This document shows, one piece after another, positions 53,473 to 62,274 of a DNA stretch of 64,000 nt. The notes under the pieces were generated by a model. It worked only from the letters and a program-made list of their open reading frames with translations, had not been told where the DNA came from and searched no databases. The stretch is taken from the NCBI GenBank assembly GCA_964619055.1, contig CAZUDB010000007.1, positions 1-64,000 of the forward strand, given 5' to 3'. Every line of letters begins with the position of its first letter. Position 1 is the first letter of the stretch. The DNA is from CAYVUM01 sp964619055 (lineage in GTDB: Bacteria > Pseudomonadota > Alphaproteobacteria > Rhodospirillales > Defluviicoccaceae). Both the position numbers and the translations under genes were made by a program.

Positions 53473-54063
53473 TCACAACAATAGCCGCGAAACCCTCCCA
53501 CGAAGATGCGGCAACAGCTCCGCATCAAACCAGGCGTTCTTCTTTTGCCATGCCGTCGTGCGCCAGCTCGGGTGCGGTAGCGGCAAGAGATCGGGGGCGA
53601 AATCCCGCCAGCGAGCAACGGTCTCGGTCAGGGTCCGCCCGCGTGCCCCGTGCAGATATCTGGCCTGAGCGTAGCTCCCCACCAGCAACGTCAGTTGCAC
53701 GCTCGGTAAATGGGCATGCAGCCGATCATGCCATAGCGGCGCGCATTCAGGCCGGGGCGGCGCGTCCCCGCCACGCGGCAACCGGCCGGGATAGCAAAAT
53801 CCCATGGGGATGATCGCAACTCGGGACTCATCATAGAATGTGTCCCGATCCGTCCGCAGCCACTCTCGCAAGCGATCACCGGAGGGATCGTTCCACGGGA
53901 TGCCGCTGTCGTGCACCTTGGTCCCTGGCGCTTGACCGATGATCAACAGTTGAGCACTGGGCTGCATGCGCAACACGGGACGTGGGCCGAGCGGCAGGTG
54001 AGCCGCGCAGTGCCGACACGCCCGCACTTCCGCAAGCAAAGCGTCCAACGACTCAGATGTCAT
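53473..54063 (-). CDS. uracil-DNA glycosylase family protein, probable Fe-S type
   Basis: A 196-residue protein of the UDG superfamily. Motif A is GQAPGTKVHDSGIPWNDPSG near residues 43-62 and motif B is LPLPHPSWR. Cys16, Cys19, Cys90 and Cys107 have the spacing of the 4Fe-4S ligands of family 4/5 glycosylases. It probably removes uracil or another deaminated base from DNA. It overlaps the upstream ABC-2 permease gene by 4 bases, with no obvious functional link. Confidence 0.88.
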   Translation of the reverse strand: MTSESLDALLAEVRACRHCAAHLPLGPRPVLRMQPSAQLLIIGQAPGTKVHDSGIPWNDPSGDRLREWLRTDRDTFYDESRVAIIPMGFCYPGRLPRGGDAPPRPECAPLWHDRLHAHLPSVQLTLLVGSYAQARYLHGARGRTLTETVARWRDFAPDLLPLPHPSWRTTAWQKKNAWFDAELLPHLRGRVSRLLL

Positions 54064-54863
54064 GCCTTCAGCTTATAACCGGAGGCGAACATTCGATAGC
54101 AGAGCAGCCATAGCGCGACGTTGACCACGGCCATGACTAAAACGCCTATCCAGGGATTCACGTCCGAAACTCCGATGAAGCCATAGCGGAAACCATCGAT
54201 CATGTAGAAAAACGGGTTAAACAGCGTGATGGTTTGAAACGCTGCGGGAAGCCGATCGATGGAGTAAAATGTGCCGGAAAGGAATGACAACGGCGTCACC
54301 ACAAAGTTGGTGACGGCGGCAATATGGTCGAACTTTTCGGACCAGATGCCGCCGGCGAGCCCCAGGAGTGAGAGCATCAGCGAGGCCATCACGGCGTGGT
54401 AGATAATGAACTGCGGCTTTTCCAGGTGCAGCACGACGAACGGCGCGGCGGCCAGCCCGACGACCAGACCGACGACGATGCCGCGCGTGACCCCGCCCAT
54501 GGCGATTCCGAAGGTAAGCTCGTGGGCATCTAGCGGTGGCATTAGGGTGTCGACGATGTTGCCTTGCACCTTGGAGATGACGATGGATGAGGAGGTGTTG
54601 GCAAAGGCGTTCTGGGCGATTGCCATCATGATCAGGCCGGGGGCGATGAACTCCAGAAACGGCACGCCCATGATTGCCTCCACCGCCCGCCCCAACGCGA
54701 GAGCAAAGATCGCCATGAACAGCAGCGTTGTCACAACGGGTGCGATTACGGTTTGGGTATAAACTTTGAGGAACCGCCGGACCTCCCGCCAGTACAGCGT
54801 CCAGAGCCCCCGCCAGTTGAAGCGGGCGCCCACATCGGCGCCAAAGATGGGATGTATGCTCAT
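54060..54863 (-). CDS. ABC-2 type transporter permease
   Basis: A 267-residue integral membrane protein with about six segments. Typical features are LYWREVRRFLKVYTQTVIAP, MVPFLEF-like IMGVPFLEFIAPGLIMMAIA, SGTFYSIDRLP and TLFNPFFYMIDGFRYGFIG. The family exports drugs, polysaccharides or lipids with a separate ATPase. No ATPase gene adjoins it, so the partner must lie elsewhere. The gene is first in a two-gene unit with the glycosylase and divergent from recX. Confidence 0.9.
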   Translation of the reverse strand: MSIHPIFGADVGARFNWRGLWTLYWREVRRFLKVYTQTVIAPVVTTLLFMAIFALALGRAVEAIMGVPFLEFIAPGLIMMAIAQNAFANTSSSIVISKVQGNIVDTLMPPLDAHELTFGIAMGGVTRGIVVGLVVGLAAAPFVVLHLEKPQFIIYHAVMASLMLSLLGLAGGIWSEKFDHIAAVTNFVVTPLSFLSGTFYSIDRLPAAFQTITLFNPFFYMIDGFRYGFIGVSDVNPWIGVLVMAVVNVALWLLCYRMFASGYKLKA

Positions 54864-54912
54864 GCCTGCGTCCTGTTCCGTCCCGCGTCACGTGTTCTGG
54901 TGCGCCATCTAA

Positions 54913-55554
54913 ATGGCAGAGGACCCCGCCCGCAACCGAAGACGCCGCGCCCAACCCGACCATTCCGAGGTGACGGTCGACGCGCTGGAGCGGGCCGCCC
55001 ACGATTACCTGGCTCGCTTTGCCACCTCAGTGGAACAACTCCGGCGCGCGTTAATGCGACGGGTGAACCAAGCCCAACGTCGGGATCAGGACGCACAGAC
55101 CACCGATGGACGTCCCGTTGCCGGCTCGGATGCGGTGGACGCCATCATCGATCGACTGTCAGAGTTGGGCATTCTCAATGATCAGCGGTTTGCCGAGGCC
55201 CGAGCCCTTACCCTCCATCGTCGCGGCTTGCCCGCCTCGACAATTCGAATCAAGCTCCGGGAAAAGGGTGTGGCTGCGAACACCGTCGAGGCGGCTCTCG
55301 AAGCCCTTCACCGGGACCTGTCGCTGGAGCCGGCGGCGAGCGATCTGGCGGCAGCCATTCGCTTGGCCCAACGCCGCCGGCTCGGACCGTTTCGAGCATC
55401 GGACTTGAGACCCGAACGTCGTCATCGGGATCTTGCGGCCCTCGACCGAGCCGGATTCGATTTCGACACCGCCTGTCGGGTCATCGATGCCGCCACCGCC
55501 GATGAGTTGAGCGAGATGATTGCTACAGAACGCTCGGCGGGCGGCCGGGGCTAG
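54913..55554 (+). CDS. recX: regulatory protein RecX
   Basis: A 213-residue modulator of RecA filaments. Three-helix repeats are visible: ERAAHDYLARFATSVEQLRR (repeat 1), AVDAIIDRLSELGILNDQRF followed by AEARALTLHRRG (repeat 2), and a degenerate third repeat with GFDFDTACRVID. It is at the long end of the family because of a basic N-terminus (RNRRRRAQ) and an inserted QRRDQDAQ segment. recA is not adjacent. Confidence 0.9.
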   Translation: MAEDPARNRRRRAQPDHSEVTVDALERAAHDYLARFATSVEQLRRALMRRVNQAQRRDQDAQTTDGRPVAGSDAVDAIIDRLSELGILNDQRFAEARALTLHRRGLPASTIRIKLREKGVAANTVEAALEALHRDLSLEPAASDLAAAIRLAQRRRLGPFRASDLRPERRHRDLAALDRAGFDFDTACRVIDAATADELSEMIATERSAGGRG

Positions 55555-55711
55555 CGCGCACTTCCGTTGCCGGTTATTGTGATGACCCTGAGTGAGAGTC
55601 AACTGGCCGGCCAAAGTGCTGGCGCCCCGGGGAGGAAATGCGTCACCGTGCTTCGGAAACGAGGCGGTGGTGTGCTGCATCTCCTGCCTCTGCCGACGGA
55701 GATCCGGAGAC

Positions 55712-56536
55712 ATGCCAGCCCGCAAACCCGCAGCGAAAGCGACGTCGACGTCCAAGGCCGAAGCAGATGCGACCGTAAACACAGCCGCTTCCGACATCGT
55801 CATCGCCGCCGACAACTATGATGCTTGGCTGTTCGATCTGGACGGCATCATCACCGATACGGCAAGCGTCCATGCCAACGCCTGGAAGAAAATGTTTGAT
55901 AACTATCTGGAGATGGTGGCCCGTCGCGACGACGCTCCCTTTGAGCCGTTCGAAATCGATCCGGACTACTTCCGCTACGTCGATGGCCGCCCGCGCTACA
56001 ACGGCGTGGACAGCTTTCTGCGCTCCCGCGGCATCGTTCTGCCCTGGGGCGCGCCGGAGGACGCTCCCGATGCGGAGACGGTGTGTGGGCTTGGCAATCG
56101 CAAGAACACGATGTTCAACGAGGTGCTGGCCGACGACGGCTGCAAGGTGTTCGACTCCTCGGTGGCGTTGGTGCGTCAGTTGAAGGAGCGCGGCAAGGGC
56201 GTCGCCGTTGTGACCTCCAGCAAGAACTGCGACACAGTGCTGGCCTCCGCCGGTCTGTCGGATCTGTTCCAGGCAAAAGTCGACGGGGTGGTTGCGGCCG
56301 AGCGCAACCTGAAAGGCAAACCCGATCCGCAAACCTACGCCGTGGCAGCAAAGATGCTAGGTGTTGCGGCAGATCGATCGGTCGTGTTCGAGGATGCGAT
56401 CTCGGGCGTTCAAGCCGGCCACGCCGGCAAGTTTGGATTGGTGATCGGGGTTGCCCGGCACGATGAGCCGCAGGCCTTGAAAGATAATGGCGCGGATGTG
56501 GTCGTTCGCGATCTGAGTGAAATTGCGTTGCGCTAA
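55712..56536 (+). CDS. beta-phosphoglucomutase family HAD hydrolase
   Basis: A 274-residue HAD protein. Motif I is AWLFDLDGIITDTASVHANA with both Asp residues near 40-42. Later motifs are AVVTSSKNCDTVL, KPDPQTYAVAAKML and VVFEDAISGVQAG. The family interconverts beta-glucose-1-phosphate and glucose-6-phosphate. It leads a cluster with otsB and a GH65 gene whose product could release beta-G1P. The first 30 residues (PARKPAAKATSTSKAEA) are Ala/Lys/Thr-rich and look disordered. The ATG at 55712 has CGGAG upstream; the frame is open to 55592. Confidence 0.88.
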   Translation: MPARKPAAKATSTSKAEADATVNTAASDIVIAADNYDAWLFDLDGIITDTASVHANAWKKMFDNYLEMVARRDDAPFEPFEIDPDYFRYVDGRPRYNGVDSFLRSRGIVLPWGAPEDAPDAETVCGLGNRKNTMFNEVLADDGCKVFDSSVALVRQLKERGKGVAVVTSSKNCDTVLASAGLSDLFQAKVDGVVAAERNLKGKPDPQTYAVAAKMLGVAADRSVVFEDAISGVQAGHAGKFGLVIGVARHDEPQALKDNGADVVVRDLSEIALR

Positions 56537-56594
56537 CGCCACACCGGCCCATCACCGAGGCCGGCATCAAAGTTGACCGCCAGGGGAGGAAGAC

Positions 56595-57407
56595 GTGCCC
56601 AAACATCTCCGAAATCTGCCGCATGCGCTCAATGACGGTGACCAACTAAAGGCCCACTTGGCCGGACGCAACCCTGCGGTGTTTCTCGACTACGATGGTA
56701 CACTGACCCCCATCGTCGACCGACCGGAAGATGCGATCATCTCCCCCGCGATGCAGGCCGCCGTTCGCGGTCTCGCGGTCCGCTGTCCCGTTTGCGTCGT
56801 CAGCGGCCGCGACCGGCCTGTTGTTCAGCAACTGATGGGCATTGACACGTTGATTGTTGCCGGCAGCCACGGCTTCGACATCTGGAGCCCCAGCGGCGGG
56901 GCCATCCAAAAGGACCACGGCAGCGACTTCGCCGAGCTTTTGGACCATGTCAAAGCAATCCTGAACGAGGTCATGGGTCCCATCGATGGCGCCCTGGTGG
57001 AACCAAAAAAGGCCTCCGTTGCAGCGCATTACCGCTTGGTTGCGGAAGGCGAACGGCCGAAAGTGAAAGCGGTTGTGGACGAGATTTTGGCGGCCCACCC
57101 GGATCGCCTCAAGGTAACGCCCGGAAAAATGGTGTTCGAAATCCAGCCCAAGATCGACTGGGACAAAGGCAAAGCCGTGCTTTACCTGATCGAAGCGCTG
57201 GGCCTCAAACGCGATGATATCGTGCCGATGTACCTGGGCGATGATATCACCGACGAACATGCCTTCGAGGCCTTGGAAGAACTCGGGATCGGTGTGTTCG
57301 TCGGCAGTGCCGATGATCCTGAGGTGGGCGGACGCACAACACATGCTGATTACATCCTGCACACCATGGACGAGGTGGAGCGCTGCCTCGATTCCCTGGC
57401 CCGCTGA
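56595..57407 (+). CDS. otsB: trehalose-6-phosphate phosphatase
   Basis: A 270-residue HAD-IIB phosphatase. Motif I is VFLDYDGTLTPIVDRPEDAI, with VVSGRDRPVVQQL, GSHGFDIWSP and MYLGDDITDEHAFEAL further on, all typical of OtsB. It would release trehalose from trehalose-6-phosphate, but otsA is absent from the window. It sits between a beta-PGM and a GH65 gene, so it may instead serve a disaccharide-phosphate pathway with them. A GGGAGG ribosome-binding site precedes the start. Confidence 0.92.
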   Translation: MPKHLRNLPHALNDGDQLKAHLAGRNPAVFLDYDGTLTPIVDRPEDAIISPAMQAAVRGLAVRCPVCVVSGRDRPVVQQLMGIDTLIVAGSHGFDIWSPSGGAIQKDHGSDFAELLDHVKAILNEVMGPIDGALVEPKKASVAAHYRLVAEGERPKVKAVVDEILAAHPDRLKVTPGKMVFEIQPKIDWDKGKAVLYLIEALGLKRDDIVPMYLGDDITDEHAFEALEELGIGVFVGSADDPEVGGRTTHADYILHTMDEVERCLDSLAR

Positions 57408-57426
57408 CCCCTAGCCGCAATCCAAC

Positions 57427-57457
57427 TGGTCCCGGGCTCCGCCGGAGCCCGGGACCA
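57427..57457. repeat. perfect 31-base palindrome between otsB and the GH65 gene
   Basis: TGGTCCCGGGCTCCG (57427-57441) and CGGAGCCCGGGACCA (57443-57457) are exact reverse complements around a single C. As RNA it forms a very stable hairpin. No T-tract follows, so it is not a standard terminator. A REP-like genomic repeat, mRNA stabiliser or processing site are the options. Confidence 0.85.
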
Positions 57458-57501
57458 AGAGCTGCCAAACCACATCGACCGATCCGATCAGGAGTGCCAC
57501 C

Positions 57502-59907
57502 ATGTCGACCTGGACACTCGCCTATGATGCCTTCTCCCCAGAGGAAGAGGGCTTGCGCGAAGCCCTGACCTCTACGGGCAACGGTTACTTTTGTACGCGC
57601 GGAGCCTGTGAGTGGGCGCCGACCGTGACCGAACGCCTGCCCGACCCGGGACCGTACTACCCCGGAACCTACATGCACGGCGGGTTCAACCGTGTCACGA
57701 CCATGGTGGCGGGCCGGCCGGTCATAAATGAGGACTTTGTCAACCTGCCCAACTGGCTGCCGCTGCAGCTCAGCATCGAAGGGGGCCCGCCATTCGATCT
57801 GGCGACCGTTGAGATCCTGAGCTACCAGCACACGTTCGATACGCGCTCCTGCACAGTGTCACGCATAATCCGGTTCCGGGATCAGGGCGGCCGCGAGACG
57901 ACCCTCGCCAGCCGGCGGTTCGTCAGCATGGCCTGTCCACACGAGGCCGCCTTGGAATGGACGATCACACCAGAAACCTGGTCCGGCAACATTCAGGTTA
58001 CGACCGCCCTGGACGGTCGCACGCACAACTGGGGAACCCCCCGATACCGAGATTTGGAAAGCCGCCACCTGCGCCCACTGTCCACGAGCTTGATGGAGAG
58101 CGATGGCATCAGCCTGCTTGTGGAGACCACCCAGTCACGGATCGCGGTCGCCATGGCGGCACGCACGCTGGCCTATCAAGGCGAGGACCTCCTCACGCCC
58201 GCCGGCAACATCGTCCTCCAAAGTGACGGCTATGTCGAGCGGCGGCTGTCGTTCCCGGTTGTTCAGGGCAAGCCGCTTCGCATTGAGAAGCTGGTTGCAT
58301 TCTATTCATCGCGGGATAACGCCATCAGCGAACCTCTAGTCAACGCGGAGACGACGGCCAGACGATTGACGACGTTCGCCGAGGCTTATGAACCGCATGT
58401 GAAGGCCTGGAACCACCTGTGGGATGCCTGCGACATCGAGATTCCCCAGGATGACGAGGTCCAACGCATTGTTCGTCTGCACATCAACCATGTGTTGCAG
58501 TGCTGCTCCCCCAACACAGCGGACCTTGATGCCGGAGTGCCGGCGCGCGGGCTCAACGGCGAAAGCTATCGGGGCCACATCTTCTGGGATGAACTCTACA
58601 TCTTCCCCTATCTCACCTCACGCTTGCCAGATGTAACCAAGGGCTTACTGATGTATCGCTATCGCCGGCTGGACGAAGCCCGAGCGTTGGCGAAAGCGGC
58701 GGGATATCGCGGTGCCATGTTCCCCTGGCAAAGCGGATCGGACGGCAGCGAGGAAACGCAAGTCGTCCATCTCAACCCCAAATCCGGCTCTTGGGATCCG
58801 GACTTGAGCCAAAACCAACGCCACGTCAGCGCGGCGATCTTCTTTAATGTCTGGCAATACTATCGGATGACTGGCGACGACGCGTTCCTGGCGCGCTACG
58901 GCGCTGAGATCATGCTGGAGATTGCGCGGTTCTGGGCTTCCATCGCACACTACAATACCGAGCGCGGCCGATACGAGATCCATGGTGTCATGGGACCCGA
59001 CGAATTTCACGAGCAGGTCTACGGAAATGACGCGCATGGCGTGCCCAACAACGCATACACCAATGTCATGGTGGCTTGGATTTCGGAGACGGCATGCCGA
59101 ATCCTGGACATCATGCCGTCGGCGGAGCGGGTCGCTCTCGCCGACCGCTTGAACCTAAATGACGACGAGATTCGGCTTTGGCAGGACATGGGCGACAAGA
59201 TGTTCATTCCAACCCACGCCGATGGTTTAATCAGCCAATTCGAGGGCTATGAAGAGCTGGACGAGTTGGACTGGACCGCCTATCGCGCCAAGTACGATAA
59301 CATCCATCGCATGGATCGGATTCTGAAGGCGGAGGGTGAAACGCCAGATCGATACAAGGTCGCCAAGCAGGCCGATACCCTCATGCTGTGGTATCTGTTT
59401 CCGGAGCCCGAACTGCGTGCCCTCCTCGAACGGCTTGGTTATGCCTATGGCGATAACACGGCACTCGCTCACACCAATTACTACTATGAGCGGTGTTCCC
59501 ACGGCTCGACCCTCTCACTGATCGTCCATGCTGACATTGAGCGCGCACTAGACCCGGCGGCGTCGTGGGACATGTTCTTGAGTGCTCTTGGCTCGGATGT
59601 TCATGACATTCAGGGCGGCACGACGCGTGAGGGCATCCACATGGGCGTCATGGCCGGAACGCTGGATTTGATCCAACGCGGCTATATGGGCTTGTCCTTC
59701 GTGGACGGCACCATCCACCTTAATCCGAAGCTGCCGGAACCGTTGGATGGGCTCACCTTTCGCTTGAGGTACAACGGTGAACCGATTCTGATTTCGCAAA
59801 CCGGCAACCGGCTGACGGTGACGTCGGAGGCAGGACCGATAACCGTGGCGGCGGGTGGAACCACGGTGGATGTGGCCTCTGGCAGCACCCACACTTTTCG
59901 GCTTTGA
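57502..59907 (+). CDS. glycoside hydrolase family 65 protein (disaccharide phosphorylase type)
   Basis: An 801-residue protein with the three GH65 parts: N-terminal beta-sandwich, (alpha/alpha)6 catalytic barrel and C-terminal beta domain. Key motifs are GHIFWDELYIFPYL, the acid-catalyst region IHGVMGPDEFHEQVYGND, KQADTLMLWYLF and the phosphate-loop-like TTREGIHMGVMAGTLDLI. The family includes phosphorylases of maltose, trehalose, trehalose-6-phosphate and kojibiose. The beta-PGM gene in the same cluster supports release of beta-glucose-1-phosphate; the exact substrate is not readable. Confidence 0.92.
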   Translation: MSTWTLAYDAFSPEEEGLREALTSTGNGYFCTRGACEWAPTVTERLPDPGPYYPGTYMHGGFNRVTTMVAGRPVINEDFVNLPNWLPLQLSIEGGPPFDLATVEILSYQHTFDTRSCTVSRIIRFRDQGGRETTLASRRFVSMACPHEAALEWTITPETWSGNIQVTTALDGRTHNWGTPRYRDLESRHLRPLSTSLMESDGISLLVETTQSRIAVAMAARTLAYQGEDLLTPAGNIVLQSDGYVERRLSFPVVQGKPLRIEKLVAFYSSRDNAISEPLVNAETTARRLTTFAEAYEPHVKAWNHLWDACDIEIPQDDEVQRIVRLHINHVLQCCSPNTADLDAGVPARGLNGESYRGHIFWDELYIFPYLTSRLPDVTKGLLMYRYRRLDEARALAKAAGYRGAMFPWQSGSDGSEETQVVHLNPKSGSWDPDLSQNQRHVSAAIFFNVWQYYRMTGDDAFLARYGAEIMLEIARFWASIAHYNTERGRYEIHGVMGPDEFHEQVYGNDAHGVPNNAYTNVMVAWISETACRILDIMPSAERVALADRLNLNDDEIRLWQDMGDKMFIPTHADGLISQFEGYEELDELDWTAYRAKYDNIHRMDRILKAEGETPDRYKVAKQADTLMLWYLFPEPELRALLERLGYAYGDNTALAHTNYYYERCSHGSTLSLIVHADIERALDPAASWDMFLSALGSDVHDIQGGTTREGIHMGVMAGTLDLIQRGYMGLSFVDGTIHLNPKLPEPLDGLTFRLRYNGEPILISQTGNRLTVTSEAGPITVAAGGTTVDVASGSTHTFRL

Positions 59908-60079
59908 GACGCACCCTTACTGTCTGAGCACACCGGCATCGTCGAAAATACGGCCCATTTGGGTCGCGTTTATGGCCCAAACGTTTGCAGCACCGACCGC
60001 GTTGTCATAAAGTTCACGGCATTTAGGGCGTACCGGACCAGTTGGAGACCGGTCTGCGCGCCGTAACATCGGGAACAGA

Positions 60080-61588
60080 GTGCCGACCGTGGCCGACCCG
60101 CCACCTTCTGGACCGTCCGCCACCACCGCCGCCAAGGTTGCCTCAGCATCACCGGATGCTATGCAAGCGGTGGCGGTCACTCGTGATCAAGTGCCGGACG
60201 CCGACGAGACGAACGGCGGCGGTCTGCCGCGCAGCCTCTCCCGGCTGCTCGTCGACGGTCAGGGCGGCCTTGCTCGTCTTGGTCTGGATGCCTGGCATGG
60301 CCGTCTCGCGCGCCTCGAAGTCCACGTAGCACCGGTAACAGGCGCGGAAGCCGAGCGGCACGACACGGACCAGATCGTGCGGGCATTAAACCGCCGCTGG
60401 GGCTTTCGAGTCCGGCCGTTACAGCGCGGCCTCACGCTGAAGCCTGGGGCACCGGACGCCGAGGCCATAGCCGGTGCGACGGGCGCGGCCCGGCGCTGGC
60501 TCAGTCAAGCTGGCGGCGATCTTTTTGTTTGGGGGCGCGTGCCCTCACCCGGCACCACGATTCACCTTCGACTAATCTCTGCGACGCCGGCCCCGGAGAC
60601 ACAAGTGGGCGGTAGCGGTCCGCTTAATGCGATCGGCTTGCCTATCGATTTTTCCCGGTCCGTGGGTGAACTTCTTCATACCGTCGCACTGGCCGCCACC
60701 GTCCCGGCCGATCCCGGTAAGGCGCGAGGTCGCTTCTATCGCCTTGCGACGAGCTTCAAATCGGCACGCCAAGCCATCGGCAGCCTGCCCCGTACGCTGA
60801 CGCCGTTCGAGCGCGGCAGTCTGCATGCGGCATTTGGCGACGTGGCCGCCCTGCTCGCCCAACATCCACCCTATCGCCCGCTGGCCGACATGGCGGCCAA
60901 CTCATATAGCGTAGCGCTCCACGCACTGGATCGCGAGGAGGACCGGGACTTGGTTGGGCAGGTTCAGCGTAATCGCGGCTTGGTACTTCTGCTGAAATCC
61001 GAAGCGGACTACGATGCCGGAGTCGTGCGGGATGCGGTCTCCGCCCTCCGCGCCGCGGCCGGCGTGCTTGATCGACATCTGATGCCGGGCCAGTGGGCGG
61101 CAACCCAGGACCGCCTGGGCGAAGCAATCTACCGACTGGAGGCCCTGACCCATGAACAGGGGCTGTTGGAGGAGGCTATTGCATGTCACCGGGCCGCCAT
61201 TGCGGCTCTTGAGCGGTCGGGCGCCGCGACAGCCTGGGCCCGCGCGAAACACAATCTGGCCCGCGCCGCTCAGATGTTGGGGGAACAGCAGCGCAACCGG
61301 GCTTTATGCGAAACAGCCGTCGCATCATGCCGAGATGCATTGACCGTGCACAACCGGGACAGTGCCCCATTCGCCTGGGCAGCCTTGCAGAACACCCTTG
61401 GCAGTGCTCTGTTCCTGCTTGGTCGGCAAACGGGCGCGGATGCAGCGCTGGCACAAGCGGCGGAGGCATTTGCCTCCGCCGCCGAGATTTATGCGCAGCA
61501 CGACGCTGCAGCGGCCCGCGACTTGGCCAAACGCAATGAGGCGCGGGTAGCAACCATGCGTGCGGTTACGCGCGACAAACACTCGTAA
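60080..61588 (+). CDS. tetratricopeptide-repeat-like hypothetical protein
   Basis: A 502-residue protein, probably cytoplasmic since no signal sequence is seen. Residues about 75-210 form an unassigned domain with IVRALNRRWGFRVRPLQRGL and AARRWLSQAGGDLFVWGRVP, a pattern found ahead of TPR arrays in other alphaproteobacterial proteins. The C-terminal half has several TPR-like units (QDRLGEAIYRLEALTHEQGL, EEAIACHRAAIAALERSGAA, QNTLGSALFLLGRQTGADAA). Likely a protein-interaction scaffold. An upstream promoter may lie in 59908-60079. Confidence 0.75.
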   Translation: MPTVADPPPSGPSATTAAKVASASPDAMQAVAVTRDQVPDADETNGGGLPRSLSRLLVDGQGGLARLGLDAWHGRLARLEVHVAPVTGAEAERHDTDQIVRALNRRWGFRVRPLQRGLTLKPGAPDAEAIAGATGAARRWLSQAGGDLFVWGRVPSPGTTIHLRLISATPAPETQVGGSGPLNAIGLPIDFSRSVGELLHTVALAATVPADPGKARGRFYRLATSFKSARQAIGSLPRTLTPFERGSLHAAFGDVAALLAQHPPYRPLADMAANSYSVALHALDREEDRDLVGQVQRNRGLVLLLKSEADYDAGVVRDAVSALRAAAGVLDRHLMPGQWAATQDRLGEAIYRLEALTHEQGLLEEAIACHRAAIAALERSGAATAWARAKHNLARAAQMLGEQQRNRALCETAVASCRDALTVHNRDSAPFAWAALQNTLGSALFLLGRQTGADAALAQAAEAFASAAEIYAQHDAAAARDLAKRNEARVATMRAVTRDKHS

Positions 61589-61614
61589 GTTGCCCTCGGA
61601 GGAGACGGCGCACC

Positions 61615-62094
61615 ATGTCGGGTCGCGAACATCATTACGCGGTGTCGGTGGAGTGGACCGGCAATCGCGGACAGGGCACCACGAGCTATCGCGCGTTTGG
61701 ACGCGATCACGTTATCTTGGCCGCAGGTAAACCTGAGCTTGCTGGGTCATCCGACCCAGCCTTTCTCGGAGATCCTGCGCGTTGGAACCCTGAGGAGCTA
61801 CTGGTGGCCGCACTCTCCGCCTGTCACAAGCTTTGGTACCTACACCTCTGTTCGGCCAACGGGATTTCCGTCCAGGCGTACCGGGACTTGGCAAGCGGCA
61901 CCATGATCGAGGACCACGACGGCGGAGGCCGGTTCGTCGACGTGCTGCTTCGCCCCCACGTTACCGTGGCGGCCGGCGACGACGTATCCCTGGCCTTAAA
62001 GCTCCATCACGACGCCAACAGGAACTGCTTTATCGCCAATTCCGTAGCCTTCGCGGTCCGCCATGAACCGACGATCGACCGCCTGACCGACTAA
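61615..62094 (+). CDS. OsmC family peroxiredoxin-like protein
   Basis: A 159-residue OsmC/Ohr-type protein. It shows GTTSYRAFGRDHVI, DPARWNPEELLVAALSACHK with the first reactive Cys, and HHDANRNCFIANSV with the second. Such proteins reduce organic hydroperoxides. The WNPEELLVAALSACH form belongs to the general OsmC-like group rather than Ohr. GGAGG lies upstream of the ATG, and a strong terminator follows. Confidence 0.9.
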   Translation: MSGREHHYAVSVEWTGNRGQGTTSYRAFGRDHVILAAGKPELAGSSDPAFLGDPARWNPEELLVAALSACHKLWYLHLCSANGISVQAYRDLASGTMIEDHDGGGRFVDVLLRPHVTVAAGDDVSLALKLHHDANRNCFIANSVAFAVRHEPTIDRLTD

Positions 62095-62237
62095 TCAACG
62101 CGAAATAACGGAACCGTGATCATCGCCGGCGCGATCTACAGCCGCGGGTGTGATGGCCATCACAGCACTCCCTCCTGATCTGCGGCATGGTCGACGGCGT
62201 TGGGTATCACCCTTCCTTTCCTCAACGACACCGACTT

Positions 62238-62266
62238 GAGCCGGCTTACGCCGGCTCTTTTTTTTT
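62238..62266 (+). terminator. strong intrinsic terminator after the OsmC-family gene
   Basis: A perfect 8-bp stem GAGCCGGC/GCCGGCTC with a TTAC loop is followed by nine T residues. It is correctly placed to end the plus-strand transcript before the convergent TPR gene. Confidence 0.93.
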
Positions 62267-62274
62267 CACACTGC

